From positions 22,039-86,038 of the forward strand of contig NZ_JOII01000028.1 of assembly GCF_000719955.1 (NCBI RefSeq): a stretch of 64,000 nt of DNA, in the 5' to 3' direction. The stretch is from Streptomyces albidoflavus (GTDB lineage Bacteria; Actinomycetota; Actinomycetes; Streptomycetales; Streptomycetaceae). Each line of letters starts with the position of its first letter. Within the stretch, counting starts at the first letter, position 1. Position numbers and translations under genes: made by a program. Shown here one piece after another: positions 26,601 to 35,068 of the stretch. The notes below the pieces were generated by a model. It was not told the DNA's origin, ran no database searches, and saw only the letters and a program-made list of their open reading frames with translations.

Positions 26601-27707
26601 ACGGGCACGTGCCCGGTGTTCCGCTCCCGCCGCGACGCCGAGATCACCTTGGGTATCTACCGCCGTGTCCCGATCCTGATCAAGGGAGACGACCCGAAGG
26701 GTAACCCGTGGGGCGTGTCGTTCCTGAGGATGTTCGACATGTCCCACGACTCGCACCTCTTCCACACCCGCGAGGACCTGGAGTCTGAGGAGTGGCACCT
26801 CAGCGGCAACGTCTTCGCCAAGAGGGAAGCCAGGATGCTGCCCCTGTACGAAGCCAAGATGGTTGACTTCTACAACCATCGCGCGGCAGACGTCGTGAGA
26901 AGCGAAACGGCTGCCCAGCGCCAGAACCAGCCGGAGTACTTGAACGAGGAAGCGTGGAAGGATCGCATGCGCTCCGTCATTCCCAACAACTGGGTTGCCG
27001 AGCCTGAGGTTCGAGACAAGCTAGACAACAGGGGATGGCGCCAGAAGTGGCATCTGGGGTGGAGAGACGTGACGAGCTCCACTAACGAGCGCACTGTCAT
27101 TGTGAGCGTTATCCCTGATTCGGCCGCTGCCAATAGCCTTCCCGTGTCCATCGTCAGTGAGGGGCTGACGAGTCGAGTGGCGGAACTTCTCGCCTGCCTC
27201 AGTTCGTATGTTCTGGACTACGCGGCTCGACTCAAGGTCGGCGGTGTCCACCTGAACTTCTTCATCTGTAACCAGTTCCCCGTCCTTGCTCCAGGGGATC
27301 TGGTTGAGCACGCGGCGTTCATCAGGCAGCGAGTGGCTGAGCTCACCTGCACCGCCGACGACCTGACTCCTTTCGCCCGCGACCTCGGCGACATCGGCGC
27401 CCCCTTCATCTGGAACGAAGACCGCCGCACCGTCATCCGAGCCGAGCTCGACGCCCTCTTCTTCCACCTCTACGGGATCAACCGGGACGACGTCGACTAC
27501 ATCCTCGACACCTTCCCCATCGTCAAGCGGAAGGACGAGGCCAAGTACGGCACCTACCGCACCAAGGACCTCATCCTCGCCGAGTACGACCGTATGGCGG
27601 CGGCCGGCGTCAGCCTGACCACGCCCCTCGTGGACGGCGAGAACTACACCTCCACCCTCACCCCGCCCCCGGGCCATGGCCCCCGCCACGAAGGAACCGG
27701 AGAGTGA
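23634..27707 (+). CDS. Eco57I/DrmMI-like N6-adenine DNA methyltransferase
   Basis: A 1357-residue protein that probably methylates adenine in host DNA to mark it as self. Residues 1-500 are a helical N-terminal region typical of class 1 DISARM and BREX PglX-like enzymes. The SAM-binding motif I is DPACGSGHFLVA (from 516), and the catalytic motif IV is NPPW (795-798, in VLGNPPWDSVELKEQEF). The remaining ~500 residues should contain the target-recognition region. Codon bias weakens markedly at about 26840-27350 (residues ~1070-1240), with more A/T at third positions, suggesting exchange of the recognition domain. I see no PD-(D/E)xK nuclease motif, so restriction is likely carried out by partners. 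The start overlaps the SNF2 stop and the end overlaps the next gene by 4 bases. Confidence 0.9.
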   Translation: MSATTRNQVFSAVHTVGGLLPADMLLRIADGKDVKGSAPADYQVIGARSVRDEAERHWDYLKSVWRELREKLPVAPDAETPADPTGLAVSQWLEPLFAELGFGRLTPIGATGIPADSDPDRVFPISHRWNHALLHMTAWNADLDKRTGGAGTVPPQSLVQECLNRTEAHLWGVLTNGRRLRILRDSSALATASYVEFDLEAIFDGELFSDFVLLYRLLHVSRFAVAEGAAPSACWLEKWRTEAIASGTRALDQLRKGVQEAITTLGTGFLRHPANTALREDTDVKALHGALLRLVYRLLFVFVAEDRDVLHGKEATEQARERYASYFSSARLRAHARRRRGTAHGDLYQALRIVLDALGDENGRPELGLPGLGGIFDETETDAPLKGLSLSNEYLLTAVRHLSQVRDAGSRRWRTVDYRHLDAEELGSIYESLLELVPQHSAADRNFELVELAGNTRKTTGSYYTPSSLIECLLDSALDPVLDDAVKRGEQTASAAGDPDPSDAIVRELLSLTVCDPACGSGHFLVAASRRIAKRVAAVRERNPEPTLEAVRHALHEVVARCVYGVDLNPMAVELAKVSLWLEALEPGKPLGFLDAHVKHGNALIGATPKLLRGGIPDEAFIATEGDDKKQAKSLEKMNAEERKGQFTLFDMEDEGVKVANTTLAAGMRRITHAPSGNLREVRGQAAAYEQWEKSSDYLNALHLADAWCAAFMWLKTPEAPRAVTHGVFRSLEDPDASSASKATHDEIVRLREQYHFFHWHLEFPEVFSVPDGVVTGTVDEATGWAGGFDCVLGNPPWDSVELKEQEFFAQRAPEIAAISNASARKKQITKLQDDPDTLELYGEYAAAKRAVYAESHFLRRSKRVPLTGQGNLNLYAVFAETDRILMGERGRVGVIVPTGIATDARTQYFFKNLVQKGSIAALYDFENRAGLFPDVDSRMKFSILSLTGRALREPAARFAFFLHDPAELDEADKAFTLTPEEITLLNPNTGTCPVFRSRRDAEITLGIYRRVPILIKGDDPKGNPWGVSFLRMFDMSHDSHLFHTREDLESEEWHLSGNVFAKREARMLPLYEAKMVDFYNHRAADVVRSETAAQRQNQPEYLNEEAWKDRMRSVIPNNWVAEPEVRDKLDNRGWRQKWHLGWRDVTSSTNERTVIVSVIPDSAAANSLPVSIVSEGLTSRVAELLACLSSYVLDYAARLKVGGVHLNFFICNQFPVLAPGDLVEHAAFIRQRVAELTCTADDLTPFARDLGDIGAPFIWNEDRRTVIRAELDALFFHLYGINRDDVDYILDTFPIVKRKDEAKYGTYRTKDLILAEYDRMAAAGVSLTTPLVDGENYTSTLTPPPGHGPRHEGTGE

Positions 27708-29362
27708 CGAGTCCGCCGCCGGCCGGCGGCGCAGGGCAGTCGGTGCCCAGGTCGCGGACCGCGGCGGTCGCACGGGAGCGGGAGCGGCTGAGGGCGCTCA
27801 GGGAGCGCAGAGATGCCCAGAGCGCGGACTCGGGGATCGACGGGTTCACCGTACGCAGATGGCGGAAGGTGGGGGTGCTCGGAGCCCAGGCGGTGACGCG
27901 AGCCCACACCATGCTCCGGCAACTCGCCGACCTCGCCCACGAAGCCGCGCACGACGCACTCGCCGACGCGCTGCGCGACGAGCCGGACGACCGGCTGCTG
28001 CCCGCTGTCCGGGCCGTCCTTGAACGGGCCGACCCGGCCGCGGTCGCCGCGACGCTCACGGAGGTTCACGCGGGCGGCTTCCTCTGGCTGTCCGAAGTCG
28101 GGGAGCAACGGCTCACCGCGCTGACGGCTGGCGATGACAGGCTCACTGTCCCCGGGAGCGAGGACCCCTCCGGGGCGTTCGCTCTCCTCGCCGCGTTCGC
28201 GGCGGAGAGTACGGCCGCCTTCCCGTCCCGGATGCTGCCGCGGGTGCTCCCCTGGATACCGCTGAGCGTCCTCGACGACCTGATCGACGCCGGAGTGGTC
28301 GGCCCCGAGCACCAGCCCTGGCAGTACCGGGCCGAGGAGACGGATCACGCGTACCTCAAGGCCCGGCTGGTCCCCGACCAGGTGACCGCCGAGCAGGCGA
28401 CCGCGCTGGAATGGACGGCCCGGGAGCGGCGGAACGCCTTCCTCGCCGGGGGTGAGCCGCTGCCCTCGGCCGGTGACGTCTACGACCTCCTGGAGCGGGT
28501 CGCCGACGGCGACGCCTCGGTCGTGAAGGAGCTGGAACGGGAGCTGCCACGTGACCTGGTGCTCCGACTGCGCCGGCTCCTGGACGGGGTCGCGGTCGGC
28601 AACTGGGACCGGGACATATGGGAGGACCAGGGGTTGTGGCGGCTCATTTTCGCTCTGTGGGAGCCCAAGGCGGCCGTCAACCCGTCGCGCTCGCCGCTGC
28701 ACGCACTCATGGCCCTGCGTCAGGCCTACGACCTGCTGTGCATGAACGACCTCGCACGTGCCTCCGCTCAGATCGACAAGCTGGTGACGTACGAGGCCGC
28801 CGACCCGGCCTGCCGGGCCGAGGCCCTCAACTTCCACGCGTACACGCTGCTGCTCCAAGAGGAACTCGATGCGGCGGCCCTGGTCCTGGAGGGCATCCGC
28901 GACGCGCACGAGCGGGCCGAGTCCAACCTTCGTATGCTCCGCCGGCGTCAAGCGGTTCAGCGCAACGACAGACCGGCGGCCTCCAACCCCTATCTCGACC
29001 TCGGGCTGCCGCACGGCGCACCGAGCTGGACGACCCGGTACCGGGACCTCCGCCGGGAGCATGTGCGTGATGTGGACATGAGCGCGCAGCTCAACAGCGC
29101 GATGAAACGCATCAGGGACGCCGAGCGTGACGAGGACTGGTCTGGCTTCTTCGTGCTGCCGCTCGACCTGGACGTGTTCGAGCTTCCGGACGAGGTGCCG
29201 GTCACGTTGGTCCCGCCCCTGACCCCCCTGACCAGGCGAACGGCATCTCACTCTCCCGAAGGCCTGGGGCTCGTGCGGCAGCGGGCGGTGGCGGATCTGC
29301 TGCCCCACCTACTCAACGCGCCCCGGCGCCCCGATCGCAACGCAAGGACGCACACACCGTGA
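27704..29362 (+). CDS. Helical protein with degenerate J-domain-like segment
   Basis: A 552-residue protein of no family I recognise outright. The N-terminus is basic and coiled (ERERLRALRERRDAQ); the middle is helical. Residues about 446-495 look like a degenerate J-domain: YLDLGLPHGAP, then RYRDLRRE, then NSAMKRIRDAERDED, with the order and spacing of helices of DnaJ (LGxPxxAs...YRxLxxxxHPD...N.Ay..L.D) but no HPD tripeptide. The gene lies directly before a GrpE-like gene and an Hsp70-like gene, so I infer a co-chaperone that presents clients to that Hsp70. Without the HPD, ATPase stimulation in the usual way is doubtful. It starts at GTG 27704 (AAGGA 8 bases upstream), overlapping the methyltransferase stop, and itself overlaps the next start by 4 bases. 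Confidence 0.6.
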   Translation: MTSPPPAGGAGQSVPRSRTAAVARERERLRALRERRDAQSADSGIDGFTVRRWRKVGVLGAQAVTRAHTMLRQLADLAHEAAHDALADALRDEPDDRLLPAVRAVLERADPAAVAATLTEVHAGGFLWLSEVGEQRLTALTAGDDRLTVPGSEDPSGAFALLAAFAAESTAAFPSRMLPRVLPWIPLSVLDDLIDAGVVGPEHQPWQYRAEETDHAYLKARLVPDQVTAEQATALEWTARERRNAFLAGGEPLPSAGDVYDLLERVADGDASVVKELERELPRDLVLRLRRLLDGVAVGNWDRDIWEDQGLWRLIFALWEPKAAVNPSRSPLHALMALRQAYDLLCMNDLARASAQIDKLVTYEAADPACRAEALNFHAYTLLLQEELDAAALVLEGIRDAHERAESNLRMLRRRQAVQRNDRPAASNPYLDLGLPHGAPSWTTRYRDLRREHVRDVDMSAQLNSAMKRIRDAERDEDWSGFFVLPLDLDVFELPDEVPVTLVPPLTPLTRRTASHSPEGLGLVRQRAVADLLPHLLNAPRRPDRNARTHTP

Positions 29363-30006
29363 AGAAGGTGCCCCGCAGCCAGCGGAAGACCCTGGTGAGC
29401 CCCAAGCGGGTTCCTCCCAAGGGAAACAACGGCCTCAAGCATCGTAAAGAGAAGCGGCGAGCGGAGGCGGACGCCCCTGTCGCTTCTCCCCGGGCTTCCC
29501 AGCAACATTCCGCGGACTCCCCGCGCACCTACCGCCCCGAGGAACTGCTCAGCCCCCACATGCTGCTCGCACGTTTCACCGAGCGGGCGACCGAGCTCCT
29601 GGCCGCTGTCCCGGAAGAGGAGAGGCCGACGCAGACCGCTGTGGCGGCTGCCCTGCGCCAGGCTGTTCTGGAGGCGTTCCGCTCCCGGGAGGAGTACGTG
29701 GCCCGGATGGTCGAGGTCGATCTGCTCGCCGGCGCGCCCAAGCAGAACGCCAACTCGCTGCGGAGGGGCATCCGTGCCGCCCTGCTGGACCAGGGAGTGC
29801 GGTGCGTGGACGCGCCTGACGGCGAGCACGAGCTCTTCGTGGTGGTGGAAGGCGACGGTGAGGCGTTCGAGGTGCTGCGCCCGGCCTATGTGGACCAGGC
29901 CACCGGGAAACTGGTGCTCGCCGGGCAGCTGCGCCGCCTGCCCGGCCCGGACGGAGCAGGCTACTCAGCCGGGGGCGACGACGCCGCGAACGGGGAGGGC
30001 GTGTGA
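29359..30006 (+). CDS. GrpE-like nucleotide exchange factor (putative)
   Basis: A 215-residue protein with a basic, disordered N-terminus (PRSQRKTLVSPKRVPPKGNN), a helical centre and a small C-terminal beta region. The second half follows the GrpE pattern: a helix (REEYVARMVEVDLLAG), then LRRGIRAALLDQGVRCVDAPDGEHELFVVV, recalling GrpE's kqL...L.k.Gv..i....FdP..HeAv, and finally FEVLRPAYVDQATGKLVLAGQLRR, recalling GrpE's V...GY...g.lLRpA.V.V. The resemblance is by eye and weak, but the position immediately before an Hsp70 gene supports it. Start GTG 29359 and stop both overlap the neighbours by 4 bases (GTGA), so stoichiometric translation is likely. Alternative: an unrelated adaptor specific to this system. 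Confidence 0.5.
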   Translation: MKKVPRSQRKTLVSPKRVPPKGNNGLKHRKEKRRAEADAPVASPRASQQHSADSPRTYRPEELLSPHMLLARFTERATELLAAVPEEERPTQTAVAAALRQAVLEAFRSREEYVARMVEVDLLAGAPKQNANSLRRGIRAALLDQGVRCVDAPDGEHELFVVVEGDGEAFEVLRPAYVDQATGKLVLAGQLRRLPGPDGAGYSAGGDDAANGEGV

Positions 30007-32099
30007 CCGCGACCGGGATCGATTTCGGTACCACCAACTCCGTGGTGGCCCAATGGCTGGGCGATGACGTCGACGTGCTGTCACTGGACGCCCACCACAT
30101 CGACGCCGACTGGCGTCACCCCGGCTTCGAGTACCTCTTCCCGTCGGTGGTGGGCATGAGCTCACTGCGCCGGGGAGCGTTGTTCGGCTGGGAGGCCAAG
30201 CTCCGCTCCGAAGAGGCGGCCGAGGCCTGCAAACGACTGCTCAAGAGCGACGAGTACGTCACGATCCACGGCCGCAGGTTCGCGGCCACGACGGTGGCGG
30301 CCGGTGTCTTCCAGGCCATGCGCAAGGGAGCGGAGCACAACCTCACCGCCATCGACCAGGCCGTGATCACCGTGCCCGCCAACGCCACGGGCGCCGCCCG
30401 CTACCGCACGCGCGCCGCCGCGCGGTTCGCCGGCATCGAGGTCCTGGCGCTGCTCAACGAGCCGACGGCGGCAGCGATCTCGTACGTGCACGAGCTGCGA
30501 GAGGCTCGAACCATCCTGGTCTTCGACTGGGGTGGCGGCACCATCGACGTCACCGTGCTCGACTACCAGGACGGGTTCTTCGAGGAGCTCGCTTCACGGG
30601 GCGTGACCGAGCTGGGGGGCCTGGAGATCGATCGTCGCCTGCGTGACCTCGTCCTCGAACGGGCTCCGGCGCGATCGGCGTGGACGCCCGCGCAGGAGCG
30701 GCAGTTCGGGCTGGACGTGGAGCGCAGCAAGATCCGCCTGTCCTCCGAGGAGTCCGTCACCATCAGGACTCCGGACGGCGACACCGTCGAGGTGTGGCAG
30801 GGGGAGTTGGAGGACGCAATCACCGACCTCGTGGACCGCGCTCTCGCGCCGGTTCAGCAGTGTCTCACCGACCTCCACATGGCTCCTCTGGACGTGGACG
30901 CGGTGCTGATGATCGGTGGCACGAGCCAGATCCCGAGTGTGCGGGCCGCGGTCGCCGAGGTCATGCAGCAGCAGCCCGTCGAGGTCGATCTGTGCGATCC
31001 CATGACTGCGGTCGCCCGCGGCGCCTCCATCGCGGCAGCCGTGCTGTCGGGGGAGGCTGATGGCGTGATCCAGGTGGCGACGAGTCACGCCCTGGGCACG
31101 GTCGTCACGGACGACACCGGACAGCGGGCGTTCAGCCAGATCATCCCGCGCAACTCACCCCTGCCGTGGAAGGAGCGCAAGAGCTACACGCCTCGCCGGG
31201 ACAACGCACGCAGCCTTGCCGTGGAGATCTGGGAAGGAGACCCCGACCGTCCCCTCGACCACGCTGACAACGTGCAGCTGACGGACCTCCGCCTCACCTA
31301 CCAGAATCCCCGGGCCCGCGAGGACTCCCGCTTCCTGCTGGAGTACACGTACGACACCAACGGGCTCCTGCACGTCAAGGCGACCCTTGAGCGCACCGGC
31401 GAGGAAGTGCTGAACGAGGAGATCAAGAGCTTCAGCTCCGGTGGTCCGACGCCGGCCGTGCGCAAGGAACTCGATGATCTGCTCGCGGGCAACACGGTCA
31501 CCACGCTCCTGCCGACGCAGACGCGGAGGCGATCCGCGGGCTCGGCTTCCAAGGCGCTCGTGGTCGACGGCTCCAACCTGGCGTGGATCGGCAGGTCGCC
31601 CCGACGACCCGGTGTATACGGCAGGGACGACCGGCCGTCCTACGCCCAACTGCTGTCCGCGCGCGACGCCCTGGCATCGCGGTATCCCGATGCCGTGCTC
31701 CACGTGGTCGTCGACGCCACCTTCCGGCACAAGGTCGCGGAGGAGGAACGCGCCGCGGTGGACTCGGCGCTCGCCACAGGGAACCTCATCCAGCCCCCGG
31801 CCGGAACCGAGGGCAAGGGCGACGCGCTGGTCACGGCGATCGCGCAGGACACGGACGGAATCGTCGTCACCAACGACAACTACACCGAACTGCAAGGCAG
31901 GTACCCCTGGTTGCGGGACAAGGAGCGGGTGCTCGGGGCCACCCTGACCCAGGTCATGTGGGTGTTCACGCCGCGCACCTGCGTACCACCCCGTCATCGG
32001 ATCGTACGAGCGGAGACGTTCCAGCAGTCGCGGGCCCTGATTCCTCCGAGCCCACATCCACTGCCCGAGTTCAGGTACCACCGCCCTCACGAGGAGTAG
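30003..32099 (+). CDS. Hsp70-family protein fused to NYN/PIN-like ribonuclease domain
   Basis: A 698-residue fusion. Residues 1-350 form an Hsp70 ATPase domain with GIDFGTTNSVVA, VPANATGAARYRTRAAARFAG, LLNEPTAAAISY, VFDWGGGTIDVTVLDY and MIGGTSQIPSVR. Residues about 360-490 form a shortened substrate-binding beta region (LLEYTYDTNGLLHVKATLER). Residues about 518-665 form a NYN domain like that of the RNase Zc3h12a/MCPIP: LVVDGSNLAW (Asp522), VVVDATFR, GKGDALVTAIA and VVTNDNYTEL, giving four conserved acidic positions. The protein should couple ATP-driven binding of misfolded or viral protein to RNA cleavage; that link is inferred. Start GTG 30003 overlaps the preceding stop. With the two genes before it, it forms what looks like a dedicated chaperone cycle inside a defence operon. 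Confidence 0.85.
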   Translation: MTATGIDFGTTNSVVAQWLGDDVDVLSLDAHHIDADWRHPGFEYLFPSVVGMSSLRRGALFGWEAKLRSEEAAEACKRLLKSDEYVTIHGRRFAATTVAAGVFQAMRKGAEHNLTAIDQAVITVPANATGAARYRTRAAARFAGIEVLALLNEPTAAAISYVHELREARTILVFDWGGGTIDVTVLDYQDGFFEELASRGVTELGGLEIDRRLRDLVLERAPARSAWTPAQERQFGLDVERSKIRLSSEESVTIRTPDGDTVEVWQGELEDAITDLVDRALAPVQQCLTDLHMAPLDVDAVLMIGGTSQIPSVRAAVAEVMQQQPVEVDLCDPMTAVARGASIAAAVLSGEADGVIQVATSHALGTVVTDDTGQRAFSQIIPRNSPLPWKERKSYTPRRDNARSLAVEIWEGDPDRPLDHADNVQLTDLRLTYQNPRAREDSRFLLEYTYDTNGLLHVKATLERTGEEVLNEEIKSFSSGGPTPAVRKELDDLLAGNTVTTLLPTQTRRRSAGSASKALVVDGSNLAWIGRSPRRPGVYGRDDRPSYAQLLSARDALASRYPDAVLHVVVDATFRHKVAEEERAAVDSALATGNLIQPPAGTEGKGDALVTAIAQDTDGIVVTNDNYTELQGRYPWLRDKERVLGATLTQVMWVFTPRTCVPPRHRIVRAETFQQSRALIPPSPHPLPEFRYHRPHEE

Positions 32100-32101
32100 T
32101 G

Positions 32102-35068
32102 ATGACTGGCGGGGCGGTGAACGACAGGACGAGCCTCAGAGCCGAGATGCTGGCGCTGCTGCTCGAGCCGTTGGGGGTGGATGCCATGGTCGGACCGGCC
32201 GCACTCCAGCGATTCGCCAAGGAGGTGGACGCGGTCGCCCAGGCGCGCGGGTGTGCCGGCCTGCCGCCGTCCGGGAGCACGCTTCCGTGGGTGTCCGACG
32301 CGGTGGCGGCGTGCGTCGAGGAGCACGAGCTGGCCCGCCTGACAATGGCTGGGGGCCGGGCTCCGGCGCCGGACGGGGGCAGATCTCTCCGGGAACTGAA
32401 GCGGCTGGAAGGGTTGCGGACTCATCTCCAGGCGCTGGAGGGCGTGCCGGTGGAAGCGCTTCGGGCGGACGCCGCGGCGGTGGCGGCCGCGGAACGGCTG
32501 CTGCCCGAAGTCCTGGAGCCGTGCCGTCGTGCGGACCGGGAATGGCCGGAGGAGATCTGGCGCTCGATCCGTGAGATCGACATCGAACCCGCGCTGGCCG
32601 ACCTGAGCCGTCGACGAGGAGGCCGGAAGGCGGCGGAGGCGCGCGAGCTCGTGCTCAGGCACAGTGCCGCGGCGGCCCGGGATCTACGGAACGGGGATCT
32701 GGTGCCGCTGCTGGAGAAGGCGCGGGACTTCGTCGCAGCGGAGGAGTCGTACGAGGCGGTCCTGTCCGAGCGGCCGCAGTGGTGGCGCTGGCTCGCACCG
32801 GACGCGCGGTTCGGGTTCAGATCGGAGCGGCGCGCCGCCCTGCTCTGGGCGATCGAGGCCCGTGACACCGGTGCCGTGTCCGGAAGTACGGTGGACATGC
32901 TCGCGGACGACAGCGTGCGGGCGGTGATCGAGCACGGGCTCGCGACGGCGCCCGTGAACACGGCCGTGTCTCCGGCCGCGCCCGCCGCGAGCTCGGCCGC
33001 ACGGCTCACGGCGGGGCTGCTGGCGGTCGCCTCCCGGACCGACGTCAACGAACTGCGGGCGTTCGAGTCCTGGTACACGAAGAACGTCGAGTCGTTCGAC
33101 CGCGTGGCGGCGGCCATGGACCTGTGGCGAACCGAACCGAATCTCCGCGAGGCCCTCGGGGCCCTGGTCGGCGAACTCGCGTCCGGGGCGGTGGACACGA
33201 GCCGGTCGGCCTACCGCGACATCCAGACCGCTCTCCGGGAGGAGGCCGAGGCCCGTCCTTCGCGAGCGCCGTACTCCGCGCACGCGATCGAGAGCGAGGA
33301 CCTCGTCGGGGTCATCCGCCGCATCGGAGCGCTCGAACGCGAACTGCGCGATGCCGTACGGGTCATGCCCACGGCGAGAGGCAGGCTGCGCGTGGCCATC
33401 GCCGGAAGGACCAAGTCCGGGAAGACCACGCTGCGCAAAGCGCTGACCCGTGAGGCGGACCGGACCGGGATCGGGCGAGGGGCGCACCGCACCACGCGGG
33501 AGACCTCCGCGTTCCACGTCGGCTCTGTGACGTACCTTGACACGCCCGGCGTCGCCGCGAAGGACGACGACCTCGACGCCACGCGTGCTCGGGCCGCGTG
33601 CGACAGCGCCGACGCGGTGATATGGAACTACGCCGACACGCTACGTGAGGAGGAGTCCGCCGAGCTCCAGCGACTCCTCCTCACGGGCAAACCTCTGCTC
33701 GCTGTCGTCAATGTGAAGGGAAAGGTCGACGAACCGCACCGTCTTGAACGCTTCGCCAAGGATCCGGAGAGAGAGTTCGCGTCGGCGACGGGTCACACGG
33801 TTCGGATCGAGCAGGTCTCCGCAGCGGTCGGCGTCACGTCGCCCGTCGTCCTCCCGGTCCACTCCGGTGCCGCGCACGAAGCGTTGTCCACAGCGGACCG
33901 CGAGCTGGGGGACAGGGCCCTTCGGGCGAGCAGGTTGCCCGAGCTGGAGCAGTCCCTCACCCGGCTCCTGGCCGAGCGTGCGATTCCGCTTCGTGCGGTT
34001 CGCCTGGCCGAGGACGTGCGGGCGCCGCTCGCGGCGTTCCACGACCGGCTGATCGAGGAACTCCCCGGGATCGATCTCGCGCTTGCCGAACTCGCATGCT
34101 CGACGCCGCGTGACCGGGCAGAGTCGCTGGAAGCCTTCCGGACAGCGGGCCGGGACACGCGTGACCTACTCGAAGCCGAGCGCCACCGCGCCAAGGAGCG
34201 GGTGTCGGAGGTGGTTCGGGACCTGGGCGGCGTGGCTGACGCGCAGCGGTGGAGCGACTTCGTCACCGGTTTGGACCTGGAGGGTCTTCTCTCCGGTCTC
34301 GGGGACACGTTCGAGCAGGAGGCGCGGAAACGGGGGATGCTTCTGCGCGTGCGGGCGAGCGCCACGGACCATCAGGACGACGCGCAGCCGCGTGTACGAC
34401 CGCGTCCTGATCTGAAGGAGCAGGCCGCGAGCCTGGGCGCGGCGGCCGTCAAGGGGGCGGCGACGGCCCTTCTGAGCTCCGTCGCCGCCAAGGGGATCCC
34501 TAAGAAGCTCGCGGTCCCTCCTCCCGCGGCGACGTTGGTCTACGCGGTGGAGGGCCTGGCCGGAGCGGCGAAAGCGGTGAGCGGTGAGGTTGCCCGCGCG
34601 CGGCGGGCGAAGGACGGGTGGACCAGCACGACCACGACCGAGGCTGAGGCCTGCCTCGATGACCTGTTCGACGGACTTGTGGCATGGTCGGCTCGTATCA
34701 CCGATGACGCGACGGCTCAGATCGATGCCCGGTTCGAGGCGCGGTCCGCAGACATCAGGGTCACGCGGGAGCGGTTCGAGCGACTCTGCGGGCTGCGGAC
34801 GGCCGTGCGGTCCGCCCTCGACGCGATCGACCTCGTCCTGGCGCGCCGGCTCCTGGCTCTCGCGGGAGGGGACCCGGCGGCGATCCGTCGGGCACGTCGG
34901 ACACCGGGAGTCGAACTTCGTGTCTGGGCCGACGCGTCCCGCGTCGCGGGCGTGCGGTCGTGTCTGCGGGACCAGTTCGTGGACGTCCTCACCGAACGGA
35001 TCGAGATCCGCGCGGATCTCGGATGGCTCGGCACCCTCGAAGGAACCGAAGGGAACACAGATGGCTGA
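32102..35068 (+). CDS. Large dynamin-like GTPase 1
   Basis: A 988-residue protein with a central GTPase domain: G1 AIAGRTKSGKTT (Lys441), G3 YLDTPGV, and G4 probably VVNVKGK in place of the usual NKxD. The N-terminal 420 residues and C-terminal ~350 residues are helical. The latter contains an Ala/Gly-rich, moderately hydrophobic stretch (LGAAAVKGAATALLSSVAAKGIPKK) that could touch membrane. Bacterial dynamin-like proteins act in pairs in tandem genes; some protect cells against phage by remodelling membrane. ATG 32102 has GAGGAG six bases upstream. It starts 2 bases after the Hsp70-NYN stop and overlaps GTPase 2 by 8 bases. Confidence 0.75.
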   Translation: MTGGAVNDRTSLRAEMLALLLEPLGVDAMVGPAALQRFAKEVDAVAQARGCAGLPPSGSTLPWVSDAVAACVEEHELARLTMAGGRAPAPDGGRSLRELKRLEGLRTHLQALEGVPVEALRADAAAVAAAERLLPEVLEPCRRADREWPEEIWRSIREIDIEPALADLSRRRGGRKAAEARELVLRHSAAAARDLRNGDLVPLLEKARDFVAAEESYEAVLSERPQWWRWLAPDARFGFRSERRAALLWAIEARDTGAVSGSTVDMLADDSVRAVIEHGLATAPVNTAVSPAAPAASSAARLTAGLLAVASRTDVNELRAFESWYTKNVESFDRVAAAMDLWRTEPNLREALGALVGELASGAVDTSRSAYRDIQTALREEAEARPSRAPYSAHAIESEDLVGVIRRIGALERELRDAVRVMPTARGRLRVAIAGRTKSGKTTLRKALTREADRTGIGRGAHRTTRETSAFHVGSVTYLDTPGVAAKDDDLDATRARAACDSADAVIWNYADTLREEESAELQRLLLTGKPLLAVVNVKGKVDEPHRLERFAKDPEREFASATGHTVRIEQVSAAVGVTSPVVLPVHSGAAHEALSTADRELGDRALRASRLPELEQSLTRLLAERAIPLRAVRLAEDVRAPLAAFHDRLIEELPGIDLALAELACSTPRDRAESLEAFRTAGRDTRDLLEAERHRAKERVSEVVRDLGGVADAQRWSDFVTGLDLEGLLSGLGDTFEQEARKRGMLLRVRASATDHQDDAQPRVRPRPDLKEQAASLGAAAVKGAATALLSSVAAKGIPKKLAVPPPAATLVYAVEGLAGAAKAVSGEVARARRAKDGWTSTTTTEAEACLDDLFDGLVAWSARITDDATAQIDARFEARSADIRVTRERFERLCGLRTAVRSALDAIDLVLARRLLALAGGDPAAIRRARRTPGVELRVWADASRVAGVRSCLRDQFVDVLTERIEIRADLGWLGTLEGTEGNTDG

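Noticed and set aside
20725-27707. Plain class 1 DISARM annotation
   Set aside because: SNF2 helicase and methyltransferase fit, but separate drmA, drmB and the PLD nuclease drmC are absent and a kinase fusion plus five other genes are present. I therefore use DrmD-like and DrmMI-like only.
14369-27707. Pgl/BREX type 2 system
   Set aside because: A kinase and a methyltransferase are present, but no pglZ alkaline-phosphatase-like gene, no pglY/brxC ATPase and no Lon-like gene are found.
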